The translations under genes were made by a program, and so were the position numbers. A stretch of 64,000 bases of DNA from Phlebopus portentosus. Lineage: Eukaryota; Basidiomycota; Agaricomycetes; Boletales; Boletinellaceae. The stretch lies in NCBI GenBank assembly GCA_037892935.1, contig JAYXKI010000005.1, forward strand, positions 1,736,001 to 1,800,000, in the 5' to 3' direction. The stretch's first letter is position 1, and each line of letters opens with the position of its first letter. Shown here piece by piece: positions 22,264 through 33,710 of this stretch. The notes beneath the pieces are model-generated. The model did no database searches and was not told the origin of the DNA. It was given only the letters and a program-made list of their open reading frames with translations.

Positions 22264-25200
22264 TCAGTTGTAATATCCGTAGCCCGAAACATTCTCCTGA
22301 GAATGGCCGTGTAACGAGTAAGATGACGTTGAAGTCGGAGGAGGTGGATGGTGGGGCGGAATATATTCTCCATCTCTACCATAGGGTCCCGAAATGTATA
22401 GCTGTGATTGTTGCTGGTGCTGTTGATGTAATCCTCCTTGCCCGTTATCAACACCGCCGTAATGATGTGAATGTGAAGGCATCCCATTATTCTCCTGGTC
22501 CATATCATGTAAACTCGCCACGCTACCGTTGACACTCCCATGCCCAGGAGCATGAGCAGTACCGTGATTCATCCCGTTCCGCATCGGCTCGCTCAAAGGA
22601 AACTCAAACGGAGCAGGGCTAGGATGCGACACGGGTGAATAATGACCGGTCTCCGAGACGGAGTCGATGTTATGTATAAAGTCCAGTTTGTCTGTCTCTA
22701 GTCGCGTGAGGCGCGGTGCCATATGGAACGACGAGCGCGACGACGCAGCAGAACGTGAAGATGGCGCCAAGGGATACCTGTGTCCCAATCTGTGCGCGTG
22801 TCCGTGCCCATGGCCATACCCTTGCCCATGCGAGAGGTCAGACGAACTTAAGCTCGCCCGATTATATACTCGTAGATCATTTGTGGATCCCGATGCATCG
22901 TTCACATTCACATTAATATTCACGTTACTCGTATTATCCCCACCGTAAATGGACGACTTGTTGTCGTTCTCCTGCAAGAGAAACAAGCAAACGAATGAAC
23001 AATTAGAATTATAAGGCAAACAAAAGCAACCGTATATAAGAGTATCGACTCACAGGCATAAGAGCTAATGCCAACTCGCTGCTCCGACTGATTGGTACCC
23101 GCGACTGGTGCGCATCCTGAGGTTTTCGAGATTCGTGCGGATGAGGCAAGGAAGAATGGGAATTATTCCGAACATCAAGGTTCGAGAACATATCCATTAT
23201 TGAGCCCGTGCTATCCGAGTTAACACAGCAGTCAGTGACAACTACCTGGCCTGGAAACAGAGAACTACAAACCAAGATGCTCTCCGAGTATCATTGTAAC
23301 CCGCAGAATCAAAATTGCTACCACCTTCGCTGCTGAAGCATGCTCCACTCGTCACGCTCGACTCCGACTCTGTGATGCTCACAGTGCTCGCGATAGATCC
23401 GAATCGCGAGGCGTACGGATCAGCAACACCATGTAAGCCTTGCGAGTCGCGGTAATACACAGCCGATCGAGGATCCAGCCCGCCAGACGGCAAATTCGAT
23501 TGAGGGTCACTTTCCATCTCCATGTCCAGGCTGTTGCTGGTGCCACCAGAACTACTGCCATTGTTGTCCTTCCCGTCGTCCATCGGCGGGAACTGGAAGT
23601 TGTTGAGAGATGACTGGAGCTGCATGTCAGGCGTACTCGTTCCATCTCCCTGAGAGCCCTCACTTTCGCCATTACCGACCGAGCCAAACGAGAAGTCTGG
23701 ATTTGGTAATGGACCAGCGATCGGTGGCTGATAAGTACGCGATGAGAGCGCATACACATGGCCTGCACGAGGGAAGCGCATCGACATTGGGTTGGCCGAA
23801 TGCGGTTGGGGTGGGAAGCTGGTTGTAGATGGAGCGAATTGACCAGGAGATGCGAGATGCGCCGGCAATGATTGGCGATGCATGAGCTCGGGCCGCGCCT
23901 CTGATTCTGGCGGAGACATAGGAGGATGATGCATGTGTGGTGGGAGAGATGAATCAGACATGCCGTTGCTCGAACCAGTTTCGATGCCGGCGTTGCCATT
24001 GCAATCAGTTTGATCTCCATCCGTGTGCATCTGGTTGATTGGCGGAAGATCAGTGGTGCGAGCCTGAGGTGTGAGCGTCGGTGTGCTGTGAGTCGTCGCA
24101 GGAAGCGTTGGACGGTACCGCGAGAGGCTTGAGCCGTAGACCATCGAGTTTGCTTGCGCTGCAAGGTGCGCGTACGGGTGACTGGCTAGGCGGTCAAGAC
24201 TCATTCTGCGCACTGCCGGATCGAAGCCTGACATACGCCCAGCATTCATACCAAGGACGACATTCCGTTTAATCGCGGACTGTAGCCTGCGCGGACACGG
24301 GAAGGACCAATGCCCAAGACCGTCGGTAAAGACGTGCGTCGCACAAACTGGTCCTGCGTGGGCATCATTCCGTTGCTGCCATAGTCCATCTCTTCTGAGT
24401 AGTCGTGTCCCTGCTCCATACCCATATGAGACGTCGGCGTGCGGCTCATCGCTCGCTGAGGACCTTGCCACGAGGAGGGTGGGAAGTGGAGCCCGCTCGG
24501 GTCCTCACCCTGTTTTACCTCGGGCTGTCTAACAACACCGTCATCCTCTCCCGGAGAGTTCACATTCACGTGCGGAGTATCGCCCAGACCATTGGGAGGC
24601 GTGAGCTCAGGGGAGGTGCTCTCGGGAGAGGTCGAGGACGAGTAAGAAGAGTGTTTTCGTTCATCCAGGGCGGGAGCGGTGCCTGGAGCTTGACTGGCAG
24701 GACGTGCGGGCTGCTCGCAGTTGGACCTGCTGTCATCGTCCGCGACGCCATCACCATCGTCACGATCAACATCGCCGTCAGCGTCGTTCTTGCCAGCATC
24801 ACCCTTCTGGCCATCACCCTTGTTGATTGACTTTCTGCCATTGGCAGATGATAGCGAGGCCTTCTTTGCTAGATTCTTTTCCTTCGCGCGCCTGTAAGAA
24901 AAAGAAGGGAAAAGAAATCAGTATATGCAATATGAACCACATGAGAGATGAAAAATGTCGGCAGCGCGAGCACGCGGGCGGCAGAGGGAATTGAATATCC
25001 CGGCAAATGAACGCGACGCGCGATCACGAAGGACAAGATAGTTACCTGTTCTGGAACCAGACCTAGAAAGGGAAGAAGCACGAATTTGTGAGCACGTTGG
25101 CAGGAGCGAGAAGAAGAACAGAGAGAGGAGGTGGGATGCAGATGGGAACAAGGCATGGAAGCCAGATACGAGATTAAGGGAAGGGACCTTTTGGAAGGAA

Positions 25201-25823
25201 GGAAGGGGGAGCAGGGGAATAGAGAGGGGGAGAAAGCCTCCGGTTGTGGTAGGCAAGAGAGAGGGGGCAGGCGACGAGGCGAAGACGCGGAGCAGAACCA
25301 ATTCGACGCGTGCATAGAGAGAGAAAAAAAAAAGGGAGAAAATAAAATAAAATAAAATACTCACTTGTACACCGCGCGGGGTCATCTCGAGCTGGGCCGC
25401 GAGCTGTTTTCTGAGCGCTGCATTTGGCTTCGTCTCCCGCTTGAACGTGTCCTCGAGCACCTTGAGCTGAGGCCGAGTCGTTCGTTTCCGGTGCTTGACC
25501 TCTGACGGGTTGTACGGATAGAAGGTGCGGAAGTCGACCGTCGCTGGGTCCACGCCGGGAGGGAGGGTGATGTAGGAGTTGTTGTGGGGGTAGCTAGCTG
25601 AAGGGCGGCCTGGAAGGAAGCGCTGCACGCCGGCTGCAAGCGCGTCAACGTCGATAGAGGGGAAGACGGAACCACTGCTGGATGGCGGCGATGGCTGCTG
25701 GTTGTGCTGGTGCTGATGGATATGATGATTGTGCTGCTGAGAGATCGGATGCGGTGGATAGCGCGGTGCGATGTTGTTGCGCGTGTTCTGGTGAGCAGCG
25801 AAGGTAGCTGCAGTGGAGTCCAT
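22264..25823 (-). CDS. Homeodomain transcription factor
   Basis: DNA-binding regulator with one typical homeodomain and long disordered flanks. Exons 25365-25823, microexon 25046-25062, 23273-24891, 23054-23210 and 22264-22971. The N-terminus is His/Gln-rich. The homeodomain starts at about residue 108: KHRKRTTRPQLKVLEDTFKR, LAAQLEMTPRGVQ, then VWFQNR from the microexon and RAKEKNLAKKA. Recognition helix residues W48, F49, N51 and R53 are present. A Ser/Pro-rich C-terminal region holds RRMSLDRLASHPYAHLAAQ. In exon 3 the frame breaks at 24251-24252, where one G (minus strand) is missing between GMSSL and GMNAGRMSG. Mushroom homeodomain proteins Hom1/Hom2 regulate fruiting, but I cannot assign orthology. 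The region upstream is gene-free for 7.9 kb. Confidence 0.88.
25046..25062 (-). other. 17-base microexon encoding the homeodomain recognition helix core
   Basis: The exon GTCTGGTTCCAGAACAG lies between acceptor CTTTCTAG and donor GTAACT. It encodes VWFQN and the first two bases of Arg, the most conserved part of any homeodomain. Its phase fits the flanking exons exactly. Confidence 0.9.
25338..25359. repeat. (AAAAT)n microsatellite in homeodomain gene intron 1
   Basis: Four tandem AAAAT units lie directly next to the donor of the first intron. The same pentamer in opposite orientation is longer at 26065-26113. Confidence 0.85.
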
Positions 25824-25995
25824 GGTCGCGACTGTGAGTGAGAGGACCCAGACGAAGACGAGTTGCCGCGTCAGACGAGACCGGGGATGCGACGAGGAGA
25901 GAGCAGAGATATATGTATGAGAAGTGGGATGAGAATAAGAGATGATGAAGGAAGGAAAGGAAGGAAGGAGCGGAGGGAAATACTCTCAGATCTGA

Positions 25996-26024
25996 AGAGG
26001 ACGAGGACGAGGACGAGGACGAGG
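25996..26024. repeat. (GAGGAC)n repeat
   Basis: Tandem GAGGAC units about 175 bases upstream of the homeodomain start codon, probably in its 5' UTR or promoter. Confidence 0.8.
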
Positions 26025-26064
26025 TATAAAGAGACGTAGCGTAGATCCCGCTAATATTAATGTA

Positions 26065-26113
26065 TTTATTTTATTTTATTTTATTTTATTTTATTTTATT
26101 TTATTTTATTTTA
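26065..26113. repeat. (TTTTA)n microsatellite
   Basis: About ten perfect TTTTA units in a row, about 240 bases upstream of the homeodomain start codon. Slippage-prone, so a possible strain marker. Confidence 0.9.
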
Positions 26114-29100
26114 CTGCACCCAATCACAACCTCCCTAACAACCCAACCCATCCCATCCTTGATCTCAATCTTGCGATGCTCCCTCGTCGCCGTAGTCGTA
26201 GTACCTCTCTACTCTTCGTTCGTCCTGCGCTGCGACGACCACCGCCTCCGGTCGTCGCTATTTCACTTCTATCATCCCATCAATACCACAATCAGTATCA
26301 CTTCCTTCCCATCCCTCCCTCGTCTCGCCTCGCCACAGCCTCTTTGTTCCGTCCCATCTCATGCTAGCACTCTTTGCCAATACTCTAATCCTCTCTCGCC
26401 GCAAATGCACTTTCTATCCTTTGCATAATGTTTAGCATTGTGCTACTACGAACGTAAGCTACACATATGCCCCGCAAGGCAGCCAACGCCGAAGACTGGA
26501 GCACTGCAGCACTACACAGCACTGGCACATCCACTCATCCGCTCTATCCTCTATTTTCTCCTTTTGTTTGCGTAAGATCCAAAGTCCTTCCTTCCGCTCA
26601 CTCGTACACGCCGACGCTAATCCATACTCATGCAAAGATGTAACACTACCAAGATGTCGATGTATCAATAGGCCTTTTGTATGTATACTAAACCTGTGTC
26701 CATCGGGCCCTTCCAATCTCTGTTCAACGCACAAACCTTTTTTTCCCATCCCGTCCCAGCTTGCGCTACCCCTGGACTTGCCATTTACTTACCTTTACCC
26801 CGCCACCTCCTTGCGCTATTCCCCTTTCTGATTTCCTCGTGCCAGTGCGTGCACTGGCACTGGCAAGAGCCAGCCAGATCCCCTTTGTCCCTAGTGAACA
26901 CATCATGTCCTTATGTTTTCCTATTCTCTAGATCATTGGTCTGGGATCCATCCACTCGCTTAAATATGATTACGAGTACGCGGCTTCGATGCCAGTGAGA
27001 TTACTTCCGAATCGTCGTTTATCGAAACGCCGGCGTCGAATTTACTCCTATCGTAAGTAAGTAAGTAGAAATAACGTAACAGATATCTGCTTCAATTCAA
27101 TCCAAAGCGATAAAAACGGACTCGGGATTGCGACATCAGCAGTCGCTTTCCCCCTCGCTTCGCGTACCTCGCCCAAACTGAGTCCTCCCAGATCCATCAT
27201 CCAAACGGGATCTGGCTGCTTTACTCACTTGCAATGATTCCATTTTTTTTTCCTCTTTCTTATTTAGAAAACAATTGAATCACAAAGTCAACCGAACCAA
27301 TCATCATTTCCTTTCCCCCCGATTCTTTGCAGTTGACTACGTACGTACGTAAAGCTCTTCAATTTAATTAAAACACTTTATTAAACATAAGCGCGCGCAT
27401 ATATGAAATGTCTACTACTAGCACGTATGTATTTGAATGGGATGTTACATAGGATAGGCATCATACAGTATAAAAACACCGTGCTTTAAGGAGAACGCTG
27501 GAGAGGTGTATGTATGTACATGTGTTCCTGGAACCTGGAACGCACGTCCAAACGCAATCAGAGTACGGTCGTCGGATGGGTCCACCAGTTTGGCCATGGG
27601 CCGGGAGATGATGAAAGATAGGATGACTTCTGATTTACTCACTACATCGATCCTTGGGGGATGACGCTGCGAGGCTTACTTTTACCTTACTTACAGACAA
27701 TCACACGTCTACTAAACGAGTATTTCATCTTAGGAACGAGGAAGAAGGACATCATCGCGCCCCTATCTATCTATCTATCTACTACGTATGTCCATGTATG
27801 TATCGTATGTATTCTCTTCCCAGGAGTCGACTTAACCACCCAACAAGCACCGAAATAACCTGGTCCTCACCACTCCGACTCCGACTTCGGCGCGCACGAA
27901 CACCGTGACTGACTGACTGACACGAACCATCCAGTTTAACCACAATGACCACCTTCAGCCGCTCTTCTCCCGAGTGGCTTACTCTCCGGAGTCCGGATCC
28001 TTCGTACGCACGTATGGTAGGGATAGAGTCACCACCCACCTAGTGATCTCCTGGGACTTCTCTAATCTCCCTGGAAATCTCTCTGGATCTGATCGCTCGC
28101 TATTGAATAGAATCCAGAACTGACTAGCTGCTCGCGTTGAATGGACGGATATGGTGTCAGTGGTGTCTTCCCGCACCCGCCTAACCCTCCTCGTCCCGCC
28201 GCCCGCATTTCCTGTCCTGTATGCAGATTCCTGCACCCCACGCCGCACATCATCATTATCATCATTTCATGATTTCCCTCCTGATTTGCCCCGGCCCGTT
28301 CAAGTTGACCGCTCTCCCTTTCTAGTTCCTCCTTTGATGATTTCAGATTTCCTTCCGGCGAGAGTATGCAGAGCTTTATTATAACCTGAACTTTCATCAA
28401 AGAATCTATGAATGAAGACGGTCAGAGGTGAGTATTTGTATGAACCCCTATCTACACTTACCTACATGGCAATTCCGTCTCGCACTCAGCCAAGTCCAAC
28501 TCCCCTTTTTTTCACTTGATTTTTTTTTGATTTGATTTTGATTTTGTTCCATTAGCGTTCCATTCCATACCATTTTTTTCTCGCTTCTATTCCTATTGCT
28601 CCTACCATTCTTTCAACCTCGTGTTGAAAGGAATTCAAAAGGAACCTAAATGCTCTTTGTCCTCTCGTGCTACTCTCGTATTTGGCATTCTTCAGACGCC
28701 TCACCCCTGAATATCGCCAATGCATCTTGGTGTATTCATTTCGAATTGATCCCTGATCCCTGATTATTAGACATTGATCGTGATTTACGATTTATTTGAT
28801 TCCTGCGAGCGGAGTCCACTGGAGGGAAGGAATACACGCTTTACCGCCCCACCTGAACGTGGACTGAACTTCTCTTCTCCCGTATGGATGACCAGACCAG
28901 AACTAGAACTTCTCGCCGCGTCCTACCCTTCCAAGTCTTCTCTTTCTTGTTCCGAATCGAAGCTAGCTTCGTCTCGTCCTCTGTCGCATCGTAGGACATC
29001 CCGAGATTCCTAGATACTCGCATTCGCACACGCCCGTTCGTCGCGTATTGACTCCGTTCGATAACACGGTTTTCCCTACTGCTCGTCGGCATTGAAGACC

Positions 29101-32100
29101 CCGTCTGGAGAAGCTAACTATTTTTACCCCAGCGTCGATCGAATTCGAGGTACTTGCACGTCCTGCGGATGCGGATGGGTTTGTGTGAGGGACTCTAGAC
29201 GGCTGAACGCTACGCAATGCGGCGCACGCAAAACTCCTAACGCATACATACATACATACTCTAAAGCCTATCCAACACCGCACGCGCATCTACCCGACGT
29301 TTCTAGTCGCAGCCACCAGATCTCCTTCCCGCCTGACAATCTGGTCTCCCTCCCCCCTCGGTCAGACACATTCACACACACAGTTCTCACACATTCGGCA
29401 TTTATATGAATGGCTGGGCTCGATCACAGTGCTGCTATTCCTAGTACATGCTCTTCGCAAACCCCGGGGTGCTACTTACAGTTACTCATCTTTCAAAGTT
29501 TGCTTCTCCGGGTCATTTAATTAATTAACTTTCAGCACGAGCGCCTTTAATGCGACCCCGGGAAAACTCAAGATGAGAAAGGATGGGTCGTGTTGGGACG
29601 ATTTTGTATACCAGCGTATGCATGTCTCTGTGTGTCATACGAGCACGCCAACGTCCCGGGTTCAGGGAACATTTGCTACTGCATGCATGTATGCGCAGCG
29701 TGCAAGCTTTTGGCTGGATTTTCTCATGAATCACAATTCAATGTGATTCAGGGTGATTCGTTCTCGGTCATGGTACATCCTGCTCGTCAATCTTGAACAA
29801 GCCGTGGGATTGGACCGAATGGATCGTCTCTGCATAGGGTGAATCATTCTGCCCATACTATCCTCAACCTTAGATTCTTTCTCCCCTGATATGCAAACCC
29901 GATCGCCAGTCGGATAGGATTCAGGTGAGTATTTTTTTTCTTCGATAGCAATTTATCGTATTGCTGAAAACTGTTCTACAATTCGGCTTTCGATTTATTC
30001 GCCCATCGGAAGCATTTCTTTTTCGTTTTGCAACGACGACGGGCCGAAATGCGAAGGCATCGCGCGTTTCGGGCAGGCGGGTCAACTACCACAGCTCCTT
30101 TCCGTTCCGAAGAACTTTCCTTCAGTATATTTTAGCTCAAGACCTACCTACATTCGTGAGTATTCTTCATGTTCTGAAGCAGCGGAAAAGTACCGACGGC
30201 AGTTCCCCTTTTCCCGCTCTACTTACCCCTGGTTGCTGCTCTATGTTTCGCAGTTTTTTTGTCCTTCCCAACTCTTCCCGCACTGTGGTGCAATGGTTCG
30301 TCTAACACTCTCTTCCATTCAGAGTTTTCCGAGAGGGGCGCATGACCTGGGATAGGATTCTCATCGACGAGAATGGCGACGGGTCAGAAATGACGGAGCG
30401 ACGGAAATTAATTGGAACGAGAGCGGATCCGGATACTTTCGACCGACGAAGCTGCTTCCGCAGACTGCAGTGCGACGGAACTGGCGCCCCGCAACAGCCC
30501 GCCCACACCTCGACGACAACATTCAGTTCGCGTCGTACAGCATATATACGCATCAATGTACGTACTCATGGTATACAAATATACTTACTATGAAATATTA
30601 TTAGAAACTTAAGTCATTAATTTTTAATTTTACAGATCTAGCACAAGATCTATCAAGGTTGACGGACGGCAAGGTACTGCAAAGTACTTGGCTTTGCATT
30701 CTAGCGCGCACCGACACTATTCGCATCCTCCCGCGTTCCCCGCCCTTTTGCCGTTGAATACGCGGTTTGGCGCCCTTTTCTATCCTCTTGCTAACGGCAC
30801 CGTACGCAAAGTGCCGGTGTGTGTACGAGAGCTTTCATTGAGGAAAATATTGATATGCTTCAGATCCCTGTCCTCCCTGTCTGCATTGCATTATTGCTGA
30901 GCGCCCGAAATGTCGAATGGCGTTGTTCGCCGTCGCGGGGTTACGATACCCCTTCAGTAGCGAGAACACAAGGCCGCGATCTTCTCGTGACGCGTTTCTC
31001 TTTCTTTTCTTCTTTCGCGATGACGGCTCACCATCGACGCTAGAACTCTTATAACAAACAAGCCGACACGACACGGGTGCAATCCGCGTCTTCTGCTTCA
31101 AGTCCCATGATTTCGCAATCGGCGCAGCAGGCAACAAACCCAACAGCTCGCGCCAGCGAGCCGACTCGATCTCTCTCTATCCGTGCCTATCTGTGCTATA
31201 CTTATAACAATATCCGATACTATCTGCATTCTGGCAAACTCTATCAGACGAGGGGATGGAGATGAAATATGAAACGCAACGCGGAACGAGAATAAACGAT
31301 TTCCCTCCTTTTCTCCCTCGATCGCGGGGGCGACCGGGCGACGGAGGAACGACAGGAACTGTCCGACTTGACTGTATGGGCTTGACTGACTGACTGACTG
31401 ACGTGTCGCTTACTTGCCCGTTTCTGGTCGTTTCCGTTGTTTTTGCGTTGCCGCTGCATCATGATGTTCAATTTGTTTGACATCTGGAAACGATTTCTCG
31501 GTCACGTTGACGCATCGTCCAGTAGCTCAGAAGGACAGGAATTGCCAGTTCCCCGTCTTGTTCTTACCACTTGCTGGCCAATTTCACCCACACTGTCGCA
31601 TCGCGTGTCTGCCATGCATCCCGCACGCTCAGGGTCGGACTACCTAATGGCACGGACTTACGTACCACATTCCAGCCTTTCTCTTAGCCGACGTCAAATA
31701 AGACCCGCACAATTGACGCAACAGGAAGAAAAATATAGCAAAATACAAACAAATTCAAACAAGCGCATTGATTATGTCCGCTGCCCACACTCTAATGTTC
31801 CTTTTGGGCCTAGTGCGACTTTCACCCCGGTATGCGAGTACGTTTTTATGAGTCACGCATTCACGGAAATGAAAAGTCCGTTGCAGTCCGCTGTGTTTGT
31901 TGGTCCCCGCTCCGCATTCCATGCACCTCCATTCCGGAATGTGACCGGAATCCGAGTCCGCAACGGCGTCTGCTCGATCCTCGGCACCTCTCGTTTCTTT
32001 GCCCTCCGCCGTGGCTTTGTCTACCTTCGATTTGCGACGCGGAAGTATTCTATGATAAGTCGAATTTAAACGGATTAGGACGCGATGATCGCGTATTGCG

Positions 32101-33710
32101 ACCGTCTGATCAGCCAAGCGATCTTATTGAGCTCGGGTATCTATCTCTTGTCTTGCACGTACTGTGCCTTCTGCCTTGGCGTGTCCAGAAGGCCGCAACT
32201 GCAATACAACAACCCCTGGACAGTTCAATAGCTCCCAGTCTGCGGCGGCGCACAAGAAAGTGAAGAAGTAACCAATCCGGGCAGACGACGTTACTGCCAT
32301 GTTACGTCTTTATTGACTGTACAATGCGAAATGTATGCATGGGCGATGCGAGCGAATAGAATTGCAGCGTACAATGCGGTGTACGATACATCCTTAACCA
32401 ATCAACGGAAATGGTGCACAAACGTCCCGGCTTCTGGAATTCCGAATCTCCGTCTCCGCAACCAGATTGATTGCGAGCTGACTATATCCCGGAATCAGTA
32501 TAAACTAAACCCGATCTCTTTGTTTATTCGCTTTTCGGCTCCTGTCAAATGAACTCTTTGGCTCGCCTTGGCCTGACCGTTTGTGAAACTATCCACATTA
32601 TGAGAGAGAAAAGGAGATCAAGGAAGAATAATCTCGCCTGTGCTGTCCCGTCTATCTGGTCAGCTTTTCGATCATGACCCGAATGACAAGCACCCGCAGG
32701 AACAGGGCAAGATCGCTGTTAGTCTCGTACTCGCACACCTCCGGCTCCCGAATCCGAGTCTAACAAGTAACTCTTTTTCAAAATCGCAACGGCACGCAAT
32801 GATATCATCATCCACGAGATATCAAAGCGTACCTTGCCACATCACCGCCAAGTTCTAACACTTACCCTGCTGGTGTCTGACACGTTGTGTCCAACTTGGC
32901 GCCGGCGTGCCACTTCACTTATCTGCTACTCTTCTCCTAGAGCAAAATCTATGTTTTGTAAGTTTCAAGTGATGAAGCTCGTATCGAACAAACTGATGAG
33001 ATGTTGATCATTGATCATTACTGGCGCTCCTCTCGTTGCCACTGGCGGCGCATCTTGCAGGGAAGTGGGCAGACTGTTATAACGGCGTATTTGGAATGTC
33101 GCATTGAGGGAATGATTTCAGATCCCCTTCATTGCATTTATGCAAAGACAAATATAGTCCGTGCATATGGAGATTAATATAGTACACGATGGCCTTCACT
33201 ATATTGCATTCCAAGGATTACGGACATAGGTATTCGACAGCGGTATGAACACAGCAAGAACAAAACGTAGACAAGACACAAAATGGGTAGGAGAGCGATT
33301 ACTCATCATACAGAATAGAAAGAGCCATACGTACGAGAATGCATAATTGAACGCAAACGAATATGCGTCAGAAGGGGAGGAGCGAAGCCGTGCCTTCTAG
33401 GAGACAATTATCCGATGTATAGTACACAATGGTCACAAAGCAAAAAAAAAGCAGCTGTAGCGATGGTGTTTGCAAGCGTGCAAAAAAAAAAAAAGGTTTA
33501 ACGTATAGCCATGCGAGTTTAGTCTGCGGGAGAATATGAAAGAAAAGACAAAATATAGATATCTTACAATCTAGAAGTTGCAATGCATGCGCGCCATGGT
33601 TGATCATAAGGACGTCTCAGAGTAGATGAAACATAATGGAATGATATCCGAGAGAAAGAAATTGAGAGGAAAATGCAGCGAAAGAGTAGCAATATCAATC
33701 CGAGTTGCTG

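Larger units (their letters stand above)
25824..33710. other. 7.9 kb gene-free region upstream of the homeodomain gene
   Basis: I find no supported coding gene between the homeodomain start codon and the WEE1 stop codon. The longest open frame (about 31437-32066, +) has no recognisable domain. The first 2.5 kb is strongly CT-rich on the + strand. Simple repeats include (TTTTA)n at 26065-26113, (GAGGAC)n at 25996-26024, TATC repeats near 27763, ACGTACGTACGT near 27340, and (TGAC)n near 27905-27922 and 31383-31402. Strong + strand splice-like sequences occur: donor AGGTGAGTAT at 28427 and 29924, acceptor AATTTTACAG at 30626-30635. The region could hold a long promoter, 5' UTR introns or a noncoding RNA. 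Confidence 0.5.

Noticed and set aside
27340..27790. Clusters of ACGTACGT, TATCTATC and similar strings considered as a regulatory or CRISPR-like array.
   Set aside because: They are plain microsatellites without spacers, and CRISPR arrays are not expected in a fungal nuclear genome.
31437..32069. 210-codon open frame in the 7.9 kb void.
   Set aside because: No domain, repetitive low-similarity composition, no supporting splice or neighbour context; open frames of this size are expected by chance in GC-balanced DNA this long.
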